A stretch of DNA of 64,000 nucleotides from positions 186,001-250,000 of the forward strand of contig BSBM01001666.1 in NCBI GenBank assembly GCA_027924585.1, read 5' to 3'. A program made the position numbers and the translations under genes. The DNA comes from Larix kaempferi (lineage: Eukaryota; Streptophyta; Pinopsida; Pinales; Pinaceae). The notes beneath the pieces were generated by a model that made no database searches, was not told the origin of the DNA, and worked only from the letters and a program-made list of their open reading frames with translations. Below, in pieces: positions 44,918 to 55,093 of this stretch. Position 1 is the stretch's first letter. The number at the start of each line of letters is the position of its first letter.

Positions 44918-46971
44918 ATGTGTGAAGAAGAATATTAGTTCCCCGAAGGATCTGACTATTGGCATCCTAAAAAGACAGAAATCCAGGCTTGGTGGGATAA
45001 GACCATAAGAGATTTTAACAGACGAGAGAAGAGACATCCGCGTCTAAGCGACACACAGTGGTCGGATAGATATCTGTTGGACGACATTCACGAGATTTTT
45101 TGAGCATCTTTTCCAAACAAAATGCATGCATGGATCTCGCGGCTCACAGAGAAGAAAACTTGTTTCTAGGGAGGAGTACCCACGGAGTGGAATCCTGAGT
45201 TCACAGCACAACTCAAAGCATTAGACATCCCGTTGTCACGCGTAGTTGATTATTGGGTCGATCATATGCTAGAAGTCTTTGTAACATAATTTGCTGTAGA
45301 CACACTCAAATCCTACAGCCAAGCAGAAGCAAACGTTTTCAGAGGATTCCAAGGTAAGTTTCGGAACAATCTCAGTCTATACATTAAGATGTTGTTAGCT
45401 GAGAAAGGTGTTCTAAGAATGCAATAATTTTGTTAAAGTTTGTCATGATAAACAGTACATATATTGATTCTGACAAAGAGACACATACCCTTAGAAGTGG
45501 CAAGAGATATAAATTTAATAAGAATCCTACTGGCCCTAAACTTCATATAGATACTGAGATCCCTTGTGACCTTGATAACGAAGTTGCACAACCATTTACC
45601 CTTGAGAATCTGCCAGCTGCACAAACCGCGCCATCCTTATCGCAGAACCCACCCGCTACTCAGCCCGCCCCGCAGAAGACTCAACCTAGTCCATCTCTCC
45701 CGATAGTCCCATTTGTGTTCACTGCACAAATCCCTTTACAGCAGCCGCGCACTAACCAGAGTGCCCCACAAACTAACCCGACAATGGAAAACACGGATAT
45801 GAAACTGCCAATATTCAAAGGAACTGGCCTAAAAGACCCTGATCAACATTGGTTCCTTTGTGAAGCCGTATGGAGTGTAAGACAAATACAGGATGATGCT
45901 GTGAAGCAAGCACAGCTCATCACCACCTTTAGAGACAGAGCTTTACACTGGTTTATGAAATATTCTCAGTTACAACCCATAAACCTCGCAAAAATTAAAG
46001 CCACGCTGGTGGCTGAGTTCAAGAAACCAAAGTCTGAATCTCAGTGTATAACTGAATTAAAGGAAATAAAGCAGAGACCAACTGAAACGGTCTGGGAATT
46101 TCATCAAAATTTTAAGACCCTGCTAGACCAAGTAAGTTTTGTTATATCGCTAGAACAACATAAATAATGGTTCATTGCTGCACTATTACCACATATCAGA
46201 TTACCATTGATGCAACAGAAGGTTCTATCATAGGTAGAGGCCTTGGAAATCACAATGAAGCTGGAAGCTTCGCCGATTGGTGATACTAGTTCTGGGATGT
46301 CTCAGATCTAGAACCAGCTGACCACCCTGACACTTGAACTACAAAGTATGAAAAATGGTAAAGAACAAAGATATGAACCTAGACAGGAGGTCTGGTGTAC
46401 AAGTTGTAAAGGAGAAGGTCATGACCGAGAGCATTGCCCTCTATTCTGCGACTATCTTAACAGTGGTGCGCCTAACACATTAAATCAGAATCGGGCCCCA
46501 TGGTGTGAAATTTGCAGAACCACAGGACATAGACTTGAAGACTGTTACCTCATCCAGAAATATGTGAAAACTCCTAAGAATTTATACTGCAATTTCTGTA
46601 AATTAGTTGGACATGATGAATCCAACTATCGCGCATATGAATTGATGAATGAAAGAAAACAAGATATGGACGCAATGAGAGGCACTAGTGTATACCGCGT
46701 ATAGGAAGAAAATCAGCCTAAGCAGGATAACACACAATATGACCAAGGAGGATACAGAGGTCGTGGTGGTGGATACCACGGCAGAGGAAAAAATGTTGGT
46801 CCCGCGTAGGGAAGACGCCGCAGCCAAGTCATTTGTTCTAATTGTGGCCAACCCGGTCACGTATCTAGAGATTGTGTTAACCCATGCACCACGTGCAATT
46901 ATTGTAAATCATTTGACCATGTTATTGAAGATTGCCCAGTATTAGAGGTGGAAATGCAGAAGAGAAGATGA
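44918..46971 (+). pseudogene. gag of element B, with about five zinc knuckles
   Basis: The ATG at 44918 starts an N-terminal domain (WHPKKTEIQAWWDKTI, QWSDRYLLDDI, SYSQAEANVFRGFQGKF) shared with element D. The frame changes near 45428. From 45430 a proline/glutamine-rich linker leads to the capsid core at about residues 120-245: LPIFKGTGLKDPDQHWFLCE, RDRALHWFMKY, AEFKKPKSESQCITELKEIK. The nucleocapsid part has CTSCKGEGHDREHC, CEICRTTGHRLEDC, CNFCKLVGHDESNY (last Cys lost), a GGYRGRGGGYHGRGK basic/glycine segment, CSNCGQPGHVSRDC and CNYCKSFDHVIEDC. Most Ty3 gags have one or two knuckles. Stops are at 46165 (TAA), 46231, 46309, 46702, 46807 (all TAG) and 46969 (TGA). Confidence 0.88.
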
Positions 46972-47430
46972 ATGGAGGCCCCGAATCCAAATGTCCAGTG
47001 GATCACAGTAGAGAATAAACCAATGGATCTGAGCATCAATGTGGTCATGTGCAGTGGTGTTGAGACAAGCCGCGATAGAGGAGCGGAAGCTTCAACATCA
47101 GGGGAGGCACATACGAAGAAGGATCGTCTTGAAACAGTATGGATAAGGAAAGCTCCAGGAAAAGCACCCCCTCTTAACTTACAAAAGAACAAGGAGATCT
47201 TTATTGACGTGCGGGATACCTTTAGAGAACCAGCAGAAAAGTCATCAAGGATCCCGCTGCGCAGTGAAACACCGCATGTTGAAGACATGTCAGCTCCTTA
47301 TGATAAAACAAGCACTCCGACAGATGTCCATACTTCTGTTGTGCAGTTCTTCCAAAGCTACATGAAGTTACTAAAAAGCGAGAAAGCCATATTAGAGCTC
47401 CAGAAGCTCATCAGCAAGTATGAACCTTAG
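46972..47430 (+). pseudogene. gag-protease linker of element B
   Basis: An open stretch of 152 codons in the same frame as gag, bounded by TGA at 46969 and TAG at 47428. It is polar and charged (SRDRGAEASTSGEAHTKKD) with a helical end YMKLLKSEKAILELQKLISK. No domain is recognised; it probably spans the processing region between nucleocapsid and protease. Confidence 0.6.
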
Positions 47431-47454
47431 ATTGCAACAGAGACTCCAGATAGC

Positions 47455-48110
47455 GTGGTACATCATATAAGGAAGCACAAAAGAACAGGCCGAGAGATGA
47501 GGCTCACCGTGCAGATAGGAGATTTTGAAATGGATGAAGTCATCCTTGATCTGGGATCAAAAGCGAATGTCTTGACTAAGCAGACATGGCAGCAGATGGG
47601 TCGACCAAATTTGCTCTGGTCACCTATCCAGTTAAGAATGGCTAATCAAGAGAAGGTCATACCTTTTAACCGCTTAGCTAATGTAGTAGTTGACATCGAC
47701 GGAGTACAAAGTCATGCAGACTTTGAAGTTATTGAAATTGTGGATGATTTTCAACCTTTTCTACCAATATTGGGAATTTATTGGGCTATGGATAACTTGG
47801 CTATCATAAAATTGAAGACAAAGAAGATGATCTTTGAAGGGAAGCATCTTAGGTTCATCGCACCATTGGATCCTAAAGATGGTGACAGATACAGTGAGCC
47901 GATTCAGGAGGAATCCCAAGATCAAGATTTAGACCGACTATACCAGCTGACTGCAAACAAGGAAGACTACATTAATACTACTGCGGACGGTATGCTTAGC
48001 TGGCGATGTGACACTTCTTGTATCTCTGACTCGGATACAGGACTAGAGAATTGGCAAATCCGCATGCATGAAGTATCAACAAGAAGATGTGCACAGGTTA
48101 CGAAATCATT
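47455..48110 (+). pseudogene. aspartic protease of element B
   Basis: In the gag frame. LTVQIGDFEMDEVILDLGSK has the catalytic motif DLGS in place of DSGA/DTGA. A flap-like region QLRMANQEKVIPFNRL and the second hydrophobic motif QPFLPILGIYWA follow. It would cleave the polyprotein. It is open throughout and continues without a stop into the next domain. Confidence 0.8.
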
Positions 48111-48840
48111 GCGCTGGATCGGAAAAGAGGTGAGTCCTATTCCCACATATGATGGTTCTGCTAATTTTTACAGTTTCATAAGGGAATATATTACAGCTAT
48201 ACCATATGCGCATAGACTACCAACTTTAGATATAGCATTGCACGATACACCTACCAGATGGTGGAATGCACATAATAAGACATTGACCGCTTGGGATCAA
48301 TGCAAAACTAAGATGCAGATGTGGTTTGCCGAAAAGGTTACTTTACCATTCGAAAAGTATAATGGACAGATAGACCCTAGTCAGCATATTGAAGTCTGTT
48401 CAAAGGCATGGATGGAAACACCACCTACAAAATGGGTACACTTATTTGTACATACATTGGATGTGGGTATCCCAGAGAAATGGTACCTAGACCTGGAGTT
48501 GCGCATCAAACTCACTGATTGGAAGCTGCTCACTGCGAACTTCCAGAAGGACTTCAGTTTTGAAGATGAGAATCCATTAATACATGAAGCATTACAGCTA
48601 ATCAAAAAGCACATATTCTAGGATGACTTTCCTCATCAAAACATAACATTGCAGGAATTTTTTGGGACAGATTGCGTTCCTGCGCACTTATAATCAAAAT
48701 GGAAGGAACATGAAGAGCACTTTATCGAGTGTTACAACTTAGCTGAAGATACCAATGATACAAATGAAGACGATGAGGAGGACCCGTGCAACATAGATAT
48801 ACCAGAGTCAGAAGGTACGCGCGAGGTAGAAGGACCCCGA
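48111..48840 (+). pseudogene. second capsid-like domain between protease and RT
   Basis: The protease frame runs on to 48621. It contains PIPTYDGSANFYSFIREYI, then LPTLDIALHDTPTRWWNAHN and LTAWDQCKTKMQMWFAEK. The spacing P-x-Y-D-G ... L ... P-x-RWW ... W-x-Q ... F is that of a Ty3/gypsy capsid core. WVHLFVHTLDVGIPEKWYLD and FQKDFSFEDENPLIHEALQL follow. After TAG (48619) and TAA (48691) the frame continues with an acidic EDTNDTNEDDEEDP linker to RT. A capsid-like fold here is inferred from pattern only. It may alter particle assembly or be a remnant of duplication. Confidence 0.55.
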
Positions 48841-50323
48841 TTGGAAATCCCAGATATGATTGGACCAGTAAAAACACAAAAAGTGAACATTGGTAGAGAC
48901 AAAGAGTCGAAGTTCGCATCAATAGAAGATTATTGGGACGATCAGACTGTTGCAGAGATCGCAGATACCTTACATGAGTATAAGGAATTGTTTCCGACAA
49001 AATTTACAGAGATGAAAGGAATTTTGGGAGACCTAGGGGTCATGAAAATACCTTTAAAGCCAGGTGCTAAGCCTGTCAAGCAGAGGCCATACAGATTAAA
49101 TCCGTGCTACAAGGAAAAAGTCTGTGTAGAGCTAGATAAGATGCTAGAGGCAGGACAAGAAAGCAAAAGGCGAGATCATGATTTGTGTGGATCTCAGAAA
49201 ATGGAATGATGCCTCCATGCATGACCCATTTCCTACTCCATTCACAGACGAAGTGCTTGATAACGTTGGAGGTAATGAGGCATATTCTTTCACTGATGGT
49301 TTCTCTAGTTACCATCAGATCAGGATTGATCCTGCGGATAGGCATAAGACGACATTTGCTACAGAATGGGGGTCATTCTAGTACACCGTCATGCCTTTTG
49401 GTCTTAAGAACGCACCTGCCATATTCTCCAGAGTCGTCGTCGCAACATTTAAAGATTTTATGCACAAGTTTCTAGAAGCATACTTTGATGATTGGACTGT
49501 GTTTGGTTTATTGAAAAATCATTGCACGAATCTCTGTATGATGGTAGAAAAGTGTCGACAGCATCAAATATCCTTGAATTTGAATAAATGTATTTTCTAT
49601 GTGCCCTATGGAATTTTACTTGGCCACATTGTCTGTAAGTAAGGATTGAACGCAGACCCTGCGAAGATTGCAGTCATCGCAAACTTACCAACACCAAATT
49701 CAGTCAAGATGTTGCGCTCTACCTTAGGCCATACTGGATACTATAGGAAATTCATAAAGGGTTATGCGCAGATAACCACAGCAATGGAAAAGCTGCTGAA
49801 GAAGGACGCACCATTCATTTGGAACGCAGAATGCGAACAGGGTTTTGATACATTGAAAGAAAAGATGATCACTGCACCGATTCTAGTCTTTCCAGACTGG
49901 ACAAAGCCATTCCATGTGCATGTTGATGCATCATGTATTTCCCTGGGGATCATGTTAGATCAGCCAGGAGAGGGAGGTATTGACCACCCTATTGCATTTT
50001 CTAGCAGAAAGCTTTCAACAACAAAGAAGAACTATACTACTACTGAGAGGGAAGGCCTTGCGATGGTATATGCCCTACAGAAATTTAGACACTACTTGCT
50101 GGGATCTCACTTCCTTATGTTTACTGACCATTCTGCATTGAAATATTTGGTCAACAAGCCAGTGTTAGGGGGACGCATATGCAGTTGGCTATTGCTGTTC
50201 CAGGAATATGACTTTGAGATTGTTGTCAAGCCAGGTAGACTGAACTTGGGACCTGATCATTTGTCAAGGATTGAGTCAGGAGAGGAGCCGACGAACATTG
50301 AATATAGTATACCTTATGTGTAG
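48841..50323 (+). pseudogene. RT and RNase H of element B
   Basis: The pre-RT region ELFPTKFTEMKGILGDLG and PVKQRPYRLNPCYKEKV is in the gag-pol frame. A frameshift near 49170 moves to frame 49178. The RT then shows AYSFTDGFSSYHQIRIDPAD (first Asp), TVMPFGLKNAPAIFSR and the active site AYFDDWTVFG (49481-49492), a Phe variant of YVDD/YIDD. GYYRKFIKGYAQIT marks the connection. RNase H has HVDASCISLGIML, TTEREGLAMVYALQKFRHY and FTDHSALKYLVNKP. Stops: TAG 49379, TAA 49640, TAG 50321. Confidence 0.9.
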
Positions 50324-51611
50324 CTATTTGCTATACAGGTTGCCGATGATTATTACAAGGATATCATTGATTTCCTAACCACAGGGCTGGCACCCTAGGA
50401 ATTCTCTGTCCAGCAGAAAAAACAGTTAGTGGTGCACGCCGAAGACTTCACTATAATTGCAGGTCAGTTATACAAACTTGGGACGGATGAAGTCCTGCGC
50501 AGGTGCATACTCGATCATGAGAAGCCATTTATTTTAGCGGACGCACACTCAGGAATCGCGGGAGGTCACTATGCCGGAAGGGCTATCGCACAAAAGATAT
50601 TGCACGCAGGGATATGGTGGCCTACGCTCCATAAAGATGCCGAAGAACATTGCAGGAACTGTGATGGTTGTCAGAGGACAAGAAAACCATCACACCGAGA
50701 TGAGATGCCATTGAATCCATAGTTTACACTGCAGACATTTGAAAAATGGGCAATAGACTTTGTGGGTCCTATAAACCCACCAGGAAAAAGAACTGGTGCA
50801 AGGTATATTATTACTGCTACTGATTACCTCACCAGATGGGCAGAAGCAAAACCAGTTAAGGACTGTAGCGCAGTTTATGTTTGAATAAATACTCACCATA
50901 TTTGGTTGTCCAAAGATTTTGATGAGTGACCAAGGTACTCACTTTTTGAACAAGACTATTGAGGCACTTATGGAAGAATTCCACATTCGTCATCAGCGCA
51001 GTACTCCATATCATCCACAGGCGAATGGTACTGTAGAGGCTTTCAATAAAATATTGGAGAACGTACTCACTAACGTATGCAAAGTAAATAGAGACGATTG
51101 GCACCTGCGTGTCTCATATGTGTTATGGGCATATAGGACTACATGCAAGAAATTGACCGGACAGACACCCTTTCGGTTGGTTTATGGGCAGGAGGATATA
51201 ATGCCTATGGAATATACTGTCCCTAGTTTAAGAATCGCTGTATTCATAGGGATGGCAGATTGCGAAGCTCTAGAAGAGAGATTGCTACACTTACTGGGCT
51301 TGGAGGAAGATCGCTTCATCGCAGGCTTCCACCAGCAAGCTCAGAAGGACTGCGAGAAAGCATGGCATGATCGCCATATAAAGAACAAGTGTTTTCAGGT
51401 AGGTGACCTAGTCCTCCTGTATGATAGCAAATTCATGAAATTCCATGGTAAATTTAAGATGCATTGCCTTGGCCCATATACTGTGATACATGTTACTAAC
51501 ACTGGTGCAGTCCAGTTATCCGATTTAGCTGGTGATACTTTGCCAACCTTGATAAATGGAAGCAGGCTAAAGCTATACCATGATAGCACTGCTTTGGAGA
51601 ACCTTGAATAA
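50324..51611 (+). pseudogene. integrase of element B
   Basis: The zinc-binding HHCC domain is clear: DAHSGIAGGHYAGR and CRNCDGCQRTRKP. Catalytic residues are all present: Asp in WAIDFVGPI, Asp in MSDQGTHF and Glu in NGTVEAFN. A frameshift near 50880 separates the first Asp from the other two. The final 230 codons (50919-51611) are open, ending with [18 protein letters not shown] and [16 protein letters not shown] stops at 50321, 50396 and 50720 precede. The integrase ends without a chromodomain. Confidence 0.9.
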
Positions 51612-52057
51612 CAAGCAAAGGAAGGAAGTTCTAAGTGTCAAGTATAGTTGAAATTGGACACTAGAAATGTAAAGGAGTTTGTACATGTATGATAAGAGGA
51701 AGAAGGTATGATAAGAAGAATGATCTATGCACCGCGCAGCACTGTTGAAGCTACACAGGGGTTAAAAAAAAAAAAAATTAGAAATTTTTGGCACTGCGAA
51801 GTATCTGCGCAGGGTTGCAAATGGATTTCCGCGTAGTTCGACGCAGCACTCAGAGAAAAATAGCCGTTGCATGGATTTTTAGAAAAATAGTTGTTAGATG
51901 ACCGTTGCAGCAACCGCTTCAGCATTTAAAGAGAAAATAACCGTTCTGAGCACACTGATGATGGAAAAGACCGAAGGATCTGCTCAAATTCGCCAATGGA
52001 CACCACGTTAAATTCCTATCAATCTATTGAAGGGCGTGGGAGGGGGTCTACTGCGCC
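51612..52057 (+). other. spacer between integrase and accessory ORF of B
   Basis: Non-coding. GCGCAGCAC, TGCGCAGGG, CGACGCAGCAC and related words near 51725-51850 echo those in the LTR U3. A 14-A run lies near 51765. Confidence 0.55.
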
Positions 52058-52065
52058 TATAAATA
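52058..52065 (+). promoter_or_regulatory. internal TATA box upstream of accessory ORF
   Basis: TATAAATA, preceded by GCC, a near-perfect plant TATA box. It stands 123 bp before the ATG at 52181. A start site near 52090 would give a leader of about 90 nt without an upstream ATG. This suggests the accessory ORF has its own transcript. Confidence 0.6.
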
Positions 52066-52180
52066 ACACCGTTGGGAGACTCGCAGGCATTACCGAGCAC
52101 TTAGAATTTTCTTGTGATTAACCTCTCCGAGCTAGTAGCCATCTGTATTCTGTTTGCCTTAGCTGCTACCTCATTAGTGA

Positions 52181-55081
52181 ATGTCCAAACATTCCTATAG
52201 AGAAGAAGGACTGACCCTTGAAGAAGCACTGAGGATCTTTCAGCACGGAGGGATTCAACAGTTAATGAAAACTCCAGTTAAGAAGGTCGTTGTAGAACAA
52301 GGTGAAGGATCCCACAGATCACTAAGAATTAATCCGACAATGTAGGAAAAAGTGAAAGATAAAGGAAAAGACGTAACTACACCTCGATCCAAGGTCATAA
52401 AGATGGGCTCCTCGGCACACAAATCGCTAGTATTTCAGAAAGAACCCTTGAAGATGACACTCGAATATATCTCCCCGCGGGCACTGAATGCCCCTATGTT
52501 TAAATTGTCCAAGAATGTGAGATATGACATCCCACTGTCACCTATCTCAAAACATGTAAAGATTTCTAAGAATCTGCTGGGAAATATAGCAGAATGTAAA
52601 TGGGAGGATTATGACCTCTTGGGGATGAAGAAGGACGAGCCAGATGTTCCCAAGCACCCAGATTTTCAACCAGACCAGTATATGTGCTGGAAAAAGGATG
52701 CCAAGGGAACTTTTAACATAGTTGCCGAGAGATGGCTAACACCTGTTGTTTAATCGGGGCTACTAAACTTGCTTAGATTGCCACATTTTGACCATTCCCC
52801 AGAACTTAAAATCGTCGTTCGCACACTCATGGCGCAAATCCACCAATTTTGTCTGTGGCTGGATAGGAACATTGATATTAACATTGATTTGATCCACCGT
52901 ATCACCAGGATAAGCAAGCGTGGTAAGGATCCTAAGCAACTCTTCTAGGGGAAGAGCAAAGAAAAAGAGGCTGTTGAGAGGATGAAGAAAACCCATCCAA
53001 TGGTGAAGGCAAAAAGAGGCTTCCCGATAGATGACATAGAGGACAGAGCAAAAAAATTTGTAACGCAGTTGCTTGCAGGCAAGATACTCAAAGCAACTAG
53101 GCCTTTGGAGGTGCCTGCGGGTGCAATACTCCTTGGTGCCGCAGCGGCTGAAGGCACCAACTTTAATTGGTGTCAGTTTCTGTTGAATGAGTTCCTTGAA
53201 GAACTCAATGACACATAGGTGAATGGCGGCCAGTTCCATTTCACCTAGCTCATCGTCCTGATTGATTTTTGTGGATGGAAAGAGATACGAGATTATGTGG
53301 GCGTCATTATGGACACCAATGATCCTAGAGGGTTTAAGTTCGTCAACCTCTGGGCAAACACAAATGCAGAGCGCTAGCATGTGACAACAGAAGTCTTTTA
53401 CCAGTACTATATCCAGCTGCGCGATGCAATCATGAAGACAACCCACATTACAAAGTAGGTCACGGCGAAGTATATCCGCGTCATCGACTTTGAGGTGGAT
53501 ATGAAATGTAGCTTCATATCGTCGAAAGCACAAACAAAGAAACTGGAGTGGTTCCCAGGGAACTACATCATGTATGAGCAGGACATTGAAGACCTCATGA
53601 AATATTGGCCACCAGAGTTCTGCGTAGAAGTTATGGACGTGGAGATAGATTCAGCAGAAGATGAGCCAATCCCGCTCTCATGCCCAATCACTGAAGAAAC
53701 AGGGAAGAGAAAAGAACCTGAGACTTCGCAAAAGCCAAAGTCGAGGAAGAAGGTGAAGGCCACAAAGATTCAATCGGAGGCAGTCCTCAATGAGGATGAC
53801 TATGAGATGATAGTCGAAACAATCTCAGAGCAGATGAAGGAACTCATAGCGGTTAAAGAAAAGAAGGACATGGTCATCCAGGATGACCTGCAGAATACGT
53901 GGCTCACAATGCAAGGTCTGATGAAGAAAATGCACGATGTCCAGAAAATCCTTACCTTGCCACGGAAAGCAGGATCTGAAGGGAGGACTGTAGGGACCTC
54001 GCAGCAAGAACCGCCACAGTTAGCAATAACGCTGCCATCGAAGACTAGAATTGTCCATGTGGACCCATTGGCTGTTGCATTGCCAATGGCAGAACAAGTT
54101 GTGTTGGACACAAAGGGAGTCGAGAGGGTAGAGCTTGACTTAGCCAAAATCCCCTTTCCAGGATTGCACTTCATCCACACATAGATCGTTGAGGAGATGC
54201 ATGACCGGATGGTGGAGTCAATGAAATCACAAGCAGAGCTCACTGCAACAAACAGGAAAATTCAGCTGCATGCAAAAATGCAGCTACGGAATGAACTGGA
54301 CCGCCGACAAAATTTGGAGACTACCATATCCAATGTTACGCAGGATATTGAAGGTATAGAACTCCAGGATGATCCTGCAGACACAGTTCTGAGGATCGGG
54401 GACAAGGTAAGATCTTTGAAGTCGGAGATACAAGATAAGGAAATTTTTTATCAGGCTGATATTACCTTGTTGAAGGCACAAATGAACATACAGGCACCAT
54501 TAACTAAGTAGCAGTTGAGAGAGCAATCCATAAAGACTGCTGCACAAAACATAACAAGTGGCATGGCTCAGTGCCAAGATCTATTGGAACAAGTTTCCAA
54601 ATCATTCACCTCCCTTGAAGAGGATCAGGGGCTACTACAGGTAAAGACCGCGGTAAAAGAAAACTAGACCGCATTAGAAACGATGGATGCAGAGCTCAAG
54701 GCTTTTCCACCCAGGGAGAGGCTGTCCAGGTACAAGGAAGTATAAGGCTTAAAGAAGCAAGTCCAAGTATTAAGAGAGAAGGAGACTGAGATGGACAATC
54801 AGTCACAGCAACTCCTCGAGGATGCTATAGCAGCATTGCAGCAGATAGAAGACAAGCTAAAGGAACTGTGCGAAAACCAGGAGCAGGTACAGGACCAGAT
54901 TGGAGAAGAGATAACTCCAGCACTACTTGAAACAGTTCAGCAAGTTGAGTAGGATACCAGTCAAGCAGTGGAGCAGTTGCTCAGTGTATATAATGAGTTC
55001 GCGGCCAAACTAGTCCCACCGGTCGTGGAGTAGAGTGAGACAACTGAAGCAGCAAGTGGCTCGGGGATGAGCCACATGTAA
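52181..55081 (+). pseudogene. accessory ORF of element B, 966 codons, coiled coil
   Basis: One frame from ATG 52181 to TAA 55079-55081 with no frameshift but 13 in-frame stops: TAG at 52343, 52946, 53216, 53246, 53375, 53456, 54182, 54509, 54665, 54950 and 55031; TAA at 52751 and 54743. Residues about 1-57 are polar (SYREEGLTLEEALRIFQHGG). Residues 85-440 look globular, with KWEDYDLLGMKKDEPDV and, near residue 327, GTNFNWCQFLLNEFLEEL. KRKEPETSQKPKSRKKVK near residue 510 is a bipartite nuclear-signal-like patch. Residues about 540-960 are heptad-rich coiled coil (for example KLKELCENQEQVQDQ). No signal peptide or membrane span is present. Architecture matches the ORF at 3155-6448. Function is unknown; a structural or nuclear accessory role is inferred. 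Confidence 0.82.
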
Positions 55082-55093
55082 GTGTTAGGGGCA
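55082..55093 (+). promoter_or_regulatory. polypurine tract region of element B
   Basis: GTGTTAGGGGCA immediately before the LTR start TGTTGGG. It is short and interrupted by pyrimidines, so a weak tract. The accessory ORF stop overlaps its left side. Confidence 0.55.

Noticed and set aside
44918-55081. TAG read as a sense codon (recoding) in element B
   Set aside because: TAA and TGA stops and frameshifts are also present, and methylation-driven CAG-to-TAG decay explains the bias more simply.
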